DNA of 64,000 nt from Arachnopeziza araneosa (taxonomy: Eukaryota > Ascomycota > Leotiomycetes > Helotiales > Arachnopezizaceae): the NCBI GenBank assembly GCA_003988855.1, contig QYAI01000003.1, positions 186,001 to 250,000 on the forward strand. The letters are read 5' to 3'. The notes beneath the pieces are model-generated. The model was not told the origin of the DNA and searched no databases. It was given only the letters and a program-made list of their open reading frames with translations. The position numbers were made by a program, and so were the translations under genes. Every line of letters starts with the position of its first letter. Positions within the stretch are counted from its first letter, which is position 1. This document shows, piece after piece, positions 57,777 to 64,000 of the stretch.

Positions 57777-58868
57777 ATGTCTCGAGTCAAAGACAAGAGG
57801 CCACCATGGATTGTTCCCGGGAAGTACGACGAAAAAAAGGATAAAGAAGCCAGCCAGCCTTTGACCCTAGCCCAGAGGCAAACCCAGCGATTGCGAATCA
57901 GACTTGAAGATCTGGAAAGGTCTAGAGCAAATCTCCAACCGCATCAAAAATGGCCCACACCAGAAGCGATCAAGAAATTCAAGGAGGCCCAGAATCGAGA
58001 AGTAGAACAGAAAGCTGAAGGTCCCGAAAAGGCTCGCCCAGCTCCTATCACCTTAGACGTTTCTTTTCCATTTCCTCTCACCAGACGAGCTTTAGACCAG
58101 GGGCCGAGGAAATTCTCTCGGTTTGGTGAGCTGCCATATGAACTTCGTCATATGATCTGGGAAATGGCATTTAATGGGCCGAAATTCATCGAAGCTCAAT
58201 TTTGCACTGATTTCCAGAATATTGTCCTTATAAATCACGATGAGCGTGATGACCCTCTCAAGTTGGTCTGCCATGAGAGTAGAGATATTGCTCTTTCTTT
58301 GTCTTCGAGCAATTCGGCTAAAGCATACTTGAGGCTTCATCCAAGGTAAGGTTTCTATTCTCAATTAGAAACGGGGTTGAGTAACATAGCTAGTCCGTCG
58401 AAAGACCGAGCGCCGCTGGACGAGGCTCCTATCCATCTTAGCGGAAGACTAGGCTTCGTCCCAAAGCAAGACACGGTGTTCATCCGCTCTTGGGATGGCC
58501 CGTCTTTCTCTATCTTTAGATGTTTTACCATGTTCTACAGAGATGAAACTATCCGACACCTTGCGCTTCCATTTAGCATGATGAATCCCATGATGGAATT
58601 TGAAGGCCAAATTCCGTTTCCACCACCTGTGAGAGACCTCAAGACCTTGACTTTCATGCTGGGTTGCGAAGAGAAGAGTCGGAAACCTGGCAAATATGTA
58701 GAATTAAGAGATGTAGAGGAGTGGTTTGCTGATGGTAGGTGCAGGGAGGTGAATTTTGGTGACACTCTTTGCGATATTGCCGATCTGCCGTCACGTATAT
58801 CAAAAAGTTCGAGGTGGTGCGGTAGAAATGTGAAAGTAAGGTTCGTGGCGTGGAAGCGAGGGACCTGA
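57777..58868 (+). CDS. 2EXR-domain protein, function unknown
   Basis: Two exons: 57777-58345 and 58394-58868; 347 aa. The intron is GTAAGG...AGCTAG; phase demands the acceptor at 58393, not the closer one at 58389. After a basic, Gln-rich start, the domain begins at about residue 117 with KFSRFGELPYELRHMIWEMA, the 2EXR opening, and continues LKLVCHESRDIALS. The second exon has DTVFIRSWDG, IRHLALPF and LKTLTFMLG, the usual strands after it. The family is large in Pezizomycotina and its function is unknown; the LPYELRHMIW start resembles an F-box, so an adaptor role has been guessed for relatives. I claim only the domain. Confidence 0.85.
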
Positions 58869-59705
58869 CAGGTATTCTGTGCGTCATTTGGCTGAATGAG
58901 AGGCTTTGGGTAGCTTTAAATACCAGATGTATTGACAGCGGGAAATGGTACTGGGGAATGAGGTTAAAGAATATGCTACAACAGGCGTACAAGGCACAGG
59001 CTAGGACATTATTTTCTGCTTTATACCACCTCACGATATCAAGAATGAAGAGTCGCTCCAACCTTGGAATATTATCTGCCTTTTCATTTCTAGAATCCCA
59101 ACACCTCAAAGCCAGAAATTGAATGAAAGCGACCACAATAACACGACTCGCTTAATCCCCTCTAATAGCTCCCAGATAAATAGACACGACCTAGAAACTT
59201 GCAACCAAAAAATCCCTTGCACGAATCCGGAAGCGAGAAAGATCACCCACCAAAGGCACAAGAGAGAGTACGCAGGCCGATAAAGAGCCAGACATCATGA
59301 TTGGAGGCATCCGGCTTCATATCCTCGACTCTTGGCTCTACGACCCCTACTCCGAGCACGCTCCGTGTTTGGTATCGCGAGTTACTATCTCTACTAAAGA
59401 GCACTATGAGGTCATTGGCGGCTCCTCTAAAGAGATGGGAGGGCGCGTGGGAAGAGGTATCAAGACACCGAGCGATTACGGCACGGTTTCCTACTCTGTT
59501 TGAGTAGGTACGTGGTTTTAGTTTACGCTTGGAGTGAGGATTAGAGAGGCGAAATCTGCGGCTGTAAACGAGATGATCTTGTGGCTCTCTATAGATACCG
59601 ATAATGTATGCACACTCTAGGTAAATGAATTAAATCTGATGGCATTATTGCGATTAATTCTACAAAGATATAAACAAAGACTCGGCAATCAAAACTAAAC
59701 AAGGT
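58869..59705. other. Convergent spacer with a small doubtful ORF
   Basis: Between the 2EXR gene and the MFS gene. One ATG frame at 59297-59503 (68 aa, starting MIGGIRLHILDSWLYDPY) overlaps a second open frame of the same size. I recognise neither; either could be a small gene or chance. Confidence 0.35.
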
Positions 59706-62046
59706 TCAATCCAACCTAGTGAGTTTGAGAATATCATGCCGGTGAAAGAAACTCCTATTTCGCTTGCCAAACACGTCTGTCTCATATTAGCACAATTGAA
59801 TGATTTGAGGGACCGGACTTACACATAGGAACTGTGAGAAGGAAGATAAACACTTGAACACTGGAGATCCACATGAATGTTTTGAATGGGCCACCTAGAA
59901 CCACCCAGTGGTACGCACTAAAGGTCAAGCCGAAAGACAGAAAATTCTAGCAAAGTGTGAGAAGAAGCTTCCAGTTGGATTGATACATGACTGACCTTGA
60001 ATATGAGCATGCATGTAAATGCTTCAATTGCAATATCGCCTATTTCAGTGTCAATTTCGATAGCAAGAGTTGGATCTGGGTGAACTCACGGTGTGCATCA
60101 ATGATATAAAGGCCTGCAGAAACAGCGCTAATAATCATACCTGCAACCTGCATCCCAAAAGCGAAGATTGGGACATAATGAGAGTAGTCACTAGGGTAAG
60201 TAGTGGCGACACCGAAGAGGTACAGTCCCGTGATGCCAGATACAAAAGCGGGAATGATGAGCAGAAGTCGAAATTCGGGCTCATATATCCCGTTGTTCCT
60301 TCTTGTCATGAACTTTGCACTCCAATCTGCCAGCAAACCGGCTAATGCAAACCCCAGAATAGCGCCAATGAACGCTCCCGTATATGCATAGCCGGTTTTG
60401 ACCTCATTCCAGTAATTGGGTGGACCAATGAAGATAGCCGCCAGGAGAATGCCAATGAAGACGGTCCAGCCGACCATGGTCCCTTGAATAAGACAAGCCC
60501 AGAAAATTGCTGGATGGCCAAAGAGAGGGAAGGGACGGAGAAGAAGTTTGAACAGGTTTTCATCTGACACTCTGCCATTGATCGGTAACAGGGTTTGAGC
60601 GAAGCTCTTCTTAGGGTTATTTGCGCCAGTGCCTTTGCCTTCAGGAACGATTTTCTCTGGAACTTGAGTCTTTTCTCTTGCATCCTCGCTTGACTCTTCC
60701 TGCCCGTTGCGTATATCATCTCCATGAGAACTATGAAGCTCATGGCCTCTATCTTGAAATAGGCGGACATCGTCCGTTGAGGCCATATCTGTATTGAAAT
60801 GCGCAGAACGTCGAAATGCTGTCTCTGGTATAAAAAAAAAGACTAGCGGTAGGCAGACGGCAGTAAAAATAGCCACGAAATAGAAGCTCCACTTCCATCC
60901 AATCGAGTGAGTAATTTTCCCGACAAGGATCGGAGTGAAAAATGCACCACCGAACAATGCAAGACTGGAAAGTGCCATTCTAATGCCTCGTTGCTATGCC
61001 GAGTTAGTGCAGTTAGATTTGTTAGCAGGGTTCCTTACATGAACAAAATACAAATCTCCAATGGTTGCATTAACCAAGGCTTCAAATGGCGCTGTACCAA
61101 CACCCTGAAGGATCCTCGCCCCTAGCAAGCTCCTATAACTTTTCGATGCACCTCCCCAGGCGGAAGAAATAATGACGAGAACTGTACCAAGTAAGAAAAG
61201 ATGTCGTTTTCCCCACACTCTCGCAGATGGTACAAAAAGGATTCCAGCACACCCAACACCCAGAAGGAAGTAACCCGTTAGTTCTGCAACCTGAGTGATT
61301 TTTCTATGGAGAATCAAAGAAATCGTTATAGTGTTTGCTGCGAGGATGGGTCCGAGGCATGTGGCAAACACAGAAACAACTGAGAGGACCAAGAGAAGTA
61401 GATCGCGCTTCCACAATGGCCAGTTCTATAAATTATCAGTATTGCACGTAAATCTAGAAACTCTTATTTGGCCTTCTGTGTTGTGGGATTAAACTTCAGT
61501 GAAACATGAACCAGGTGAAAGCACCGTACAAAACGTATTTTAGCTGCCCCGCAGCATCGAACTCTCGATACCAGAGGCCAAGAAGGATAGAGCAGTCTCA
61601 AATTCCCGATTGGATTGAGAGAATGAAAGCTGCTCGATATGCCAAGGACCTGTACAGCATCTGCGACGCGGACTGCCAGTTTCACTTGATGGCGTGTACC
61701 CCCTCTGGGTGTTCAAAATTGCAGCACCGTTCTGTACGCAACACCAATATCGCCACTACAGGTCTCAATCTTCGGTGTCTTGAGATTCCACCCATCATGT
61801 ATTGTTCGTGCGACGAAATAGCAAAGGATCGAAGAACGTACTAGGGGATCATTTGGGTCATCGCTTGGCTGTGGGACCAAGATAATCGGGACTGGACCTG
61901 ATCTGTCGCATTTCAGGCCTTGGGCATCCTCAGAAGTAGCGGCTTGGGGTCTATCTGGGTCGTCAAAATATCTTGTCGTCCCTATAGGTGTCAGCAAAGG
62001 TCGAGCAGTCGCTATCACAACGTCGCATACCTGGAACATGTTCCAT
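59706..62046 (-). CDS. MFS drug/metabolite transporter, seven exons
   Basis: Exons: 62046-62031 (16 nt), 61981-61842, 61425-61039, 60993-60090, 60039-59996, 59946-59823 and 59776-59706; 561 aa, all phases closed. The second exon ends PQPSDDPNDPL and the third begins NWPLWKRDLLLLVLS, a junction well known in this MFS group and proof of the 416-nt intron between them. The first half gives six helices (GKRHLFLLGTVLVI, ARILQGVGTAPFEALVNATI), then a polar loop with charged repeats (EESSEDAREKTQVPEK). The second half gives six helices, ending YVFGKRNRSFF. Twelve-helix DHA1-like transporters export drugs or small metabolites across the plasma membrane; the substrate is unknown. The Asp/Pro-rich DDPNDPLNWP entry is diagnostic. 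Confidence 0.92.
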
Positions 62047-63112
62047 TGACTTGGACTCTAATATTCCCAATCCCATCTTGACGACGGTCTGCGAGACCAC
62101 ACGCACAAAGATACCAGCGGTCGAGAATGCGAAGAACGCAGAGATGGAGATTCGACGTTCTTAAGGAGACCCAGCATCGAGAGGCCGAGCCGAATTGATG
62201 TCTCAGCGGGTGCTGCACCAGTCGTGAGGCTGAACACCACTCACTCTGACCCTCTCGAGTGTGGCGCGTACAAGACGAGCGAATGAAGATGAAAGGAGCA
62301 TGCAGGCTTCAGACAAGGCTATGACGGTTCGTTTGCTGTGGCTCTATGTGTGTGGTAAAGCGACCAGTCTTCTGCCCTGTCTTCTTGTGGTTATTCCTAC
62401 TGGATCTACGGTCTGCGATGCTGCGCCGAGCAAGATTACATGGCCAGGGCCGTACTGTACTGTGTAGCTCGCTGTACAGCGTTCCAGTCAGATTCTCCAA
62501 AATGTTTTCGCACCCAGTTACCGGGAAAGCAGTAACTCGTAGTCGTTTTCGTTCCGAACAGGCCGTGATGCCCATGCCCATGCCCTGCTATTACTTGGCA
62601 ACTCCTCCCAGCGCAGCGTTTTGATGGAAGCCGCGCAGGTTGACGCCTCGGTTGCAATATATCTTCTCTTGCGTGGGTTGGGTTATTGGCTTGGACTTAA
62701 CCTTGACAATGGTCCTCCTCCGCGCTGGTGGGTGAATTCGCAGGCGCACCGCAGGCAATTTAAAATCATACCAGTTCGGTTTTGGTGCAGATCAGAACGC
62801 TCGGCTTCTAGGCCTGATTGGGTTGGAGCATTAAGGTTGTGGATGGCTGAATCCCAGCATCAGCAATGAGGGGGGCGAGTCCCAGCCAATCCAGAATCGA
62901 CTTCCCGTTCCTGATGGTCGAAGAATTCCACCGGAGAATTGGCAGCTCAGGGAGACGACGACCGTGTGGCCATCAGATTCACCTCCGCTCCATCATCGAC
63001 AACACAAGTCGTATTCCATCGTCCTACTTAACAATCCCTTCGCCCACCAATTTATCCGCCATCTTTGTACCCTTTTAATTGAGACACTCAAATTACTTTC
63101 GAATCAGCAGCC
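62047..63112. other. Divergent intergenic region, MFS gene / CFEM gene
   Basis: 1.07 kb upstream of both genes. Frames of 60-90 codons overlap on both strands; none shows a domain. No gene called. Confidence 0.45.
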
Positions 63113-63801
63113 ATGAGAACCACCGCGACTCTTCTCGCTGGAATTGCAGGCCTTGCAAGTGTTGCTTATGCTCAGAATGGCGTCCCAGTCTGCGGTGTCA
63201 GTTCCCCTTCGTCCTATCTACTTCTCCGCGCGCTTTCTTAACCCTAACTTCTCTGCTTCTAGCAACCATGCATCACCCCCTATGTTAGCGGAGCGTCTAT
63301 CGCAGGTTGTGCGCAACTGGACGTGGCATGGTATATACGTCGTATCTGAACATCGACCCTCGTTAACCACTCTCTAGCATTTGTCGCAACTCCCTATTCC
63401 TCAGCGGTATCTCGTGCTGTCTCGAAGCAAGCTGTGACGCAGCCGATCAGCAATCAGCCGTCGATTTCGCTCTCAACCTTTGCTCAGTAAACGGTGTGAC
63501 GGGTCTTCCCACCGCGGTGTCCTCCCTCTGCACATCATCCGTTACATTCACAGGTAGCGCTGGTACTGCAACAACTACTTCTGCCGGTTCCGCTTCTACA
63601 ACCGCATCTAGCTCAGTAGCTTCCACGAGTGGCTCCGCCAGTCATACGAGTGCTGCCTCCACAGGCAGTTCCTCGGCCGCTTCCTCGACTGCTTCACCCA
63701 CTGCTTCACCCAGTGCGAAAACGAATGCTGCTGGACAAAATGTTGCGGGTATGGGAGTTGGTATCTTAGGCGGTCTCGCGGGCTTTGCAGCTCTGTTGTA
63801 A
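63113..63801 (+). CDS. CFEM-domain GPI-anchored protein
   Basis: Three exons: 63113-63196, 63263-63330 and 63378-63801; 191 aa. A signal peptide covers about 1-20 (TATLLAGIAGLASVAYAQ). The CFEM-like Cys pattern spans about residues 27-90: PVCGQPC, then GCAQLDVACIC, then GISCCLEASC, then NLCSV, including the C-x2-LD-x2-CxC core with the Asp that can bind heme iron. The pattern is clear, though Cys spacing is not checked against a profile. A Ser/Thr/Ala-rich region follows (about 105-165) and a hydrophobic end (GVGILGGLAGFAALL), a GPI signal. CFEM proteins sit at the cell wall or membrane and some capture heme or act in host contact. The middle-exon codon for a conserved Cys is split TG|C. Confidence 0.88.
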
Positions 63802-64000
63802 AGGCCGGGTTAAGATGCCTTTAGTGAACTATCATTAAATGGGAGAAATCAGTTTCGCAAGGCTCGAGGAGATGTGTACATTTGGCTAACTTATGAATCA
63901 TATAATCAACCTGCTAGGGAGATGTTGTAATACCATATTTATATTTACAGTATGCTTTAACCGAGGATTTAACTCGAACAACCAGATCAACCTACAAAGT
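63802..64000. other. 3' flank of the CFEM gene
   Basis: AT-rich 3' sequence up to the window edge. Nothing else seen. Confidence 0.5.

Noticed and set aside
61550..61590. B-box-like string (minus strand GAGTTCGATGC) in the MFS intron
   Set aside because: No A-box at the right distance and no cloverleaf; the stretch lies in a confidently placed intron.

Overview
The window is nuclear DNA of a filamentous ascomycete (Pezizomycotina). Introns are short (mostly 45-100 nt) with GT...CTAAC/CTAAT...AG signals, genes sit alternately on both strands, and the set includes a HET-domain protein, a CYP52-like P450, CFEM and CRH cell-wall proteins, CreB and a very large LRR/PP2C/cyclase adenylate cyclase. 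A leotiomycete (Helotiales) is my best guess, but this rests on general resemblance and not on a search. Almost all genes are intron-interrupted, so I rebuilt exons from splice signals and family motifs and checked reading phase across every junction. No transcript evidence was available.

Layout, left to right. 1-2009 (-): HET-domain gene cut by the window edge. 2990-4635 (-): CYP52-like P450. 5427-7275 (-): secreted GH20 hexosaminidase. 8460-10046 (+): NAB2-type poly(A)-RNA-binding protein. 10397-12388 (+): protoporphyrinogen oxidase. 12389-14253: almost empty. 14254-15191 (+): dienelactone hydrolase family protein with an unusual pair of introns. 15863-22659 (-): adenylate cyclase of about 2188 aa. 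22660-25383: large empty divergent region. 25384-26859 (+): CRH-type GH16. 27657-30567 (+): six-exon RING-H2 protein. 31386-32170 (+): ABM-like protein. 34228-36217 (-): Atg22-like transporter. 37332-40881 (+): MED14. 41473-43226 (-): ALG12. 43488-44458 (+): HNH nuclease-like protein. 44841-45324 (+): YOS1. 45844-48355 (-): CreB deubiquitinase. 48356-51428: empty. 51429-53215 (-): GPH-type sugar transporter. 53673-55079 (-): dynamitin. 55436-57271 (+): RTC4-like. 57777-58868 (+): 2EXR-domain protein. 59706-62046 (-): seven-exon MFS transporter. 63113-63801 (+): CFEM GPI protein.

The neighbourhood is mainly housekeeping (RNA export, heme, cAMP signalling, Mediator, N-glycosylation, ER-Golgi transport, dynein), mixed with accessory genes (HET, P450, HNH, RING, MFS, CFEM). 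I see no biosynthetic cluster, CRISPR array, rRNA, or intact transposon.

The most unusual structure is in the dienelactone hydrolase gene. Two introns of exactly 49 nt, 39/49 identical, lie 4 nt apart, separated by a 4-nt micro-exon that must be included to restore the conserved family motif. The next intron of the same gene is GC-AG. This looks like a recent intron duplication or gain.
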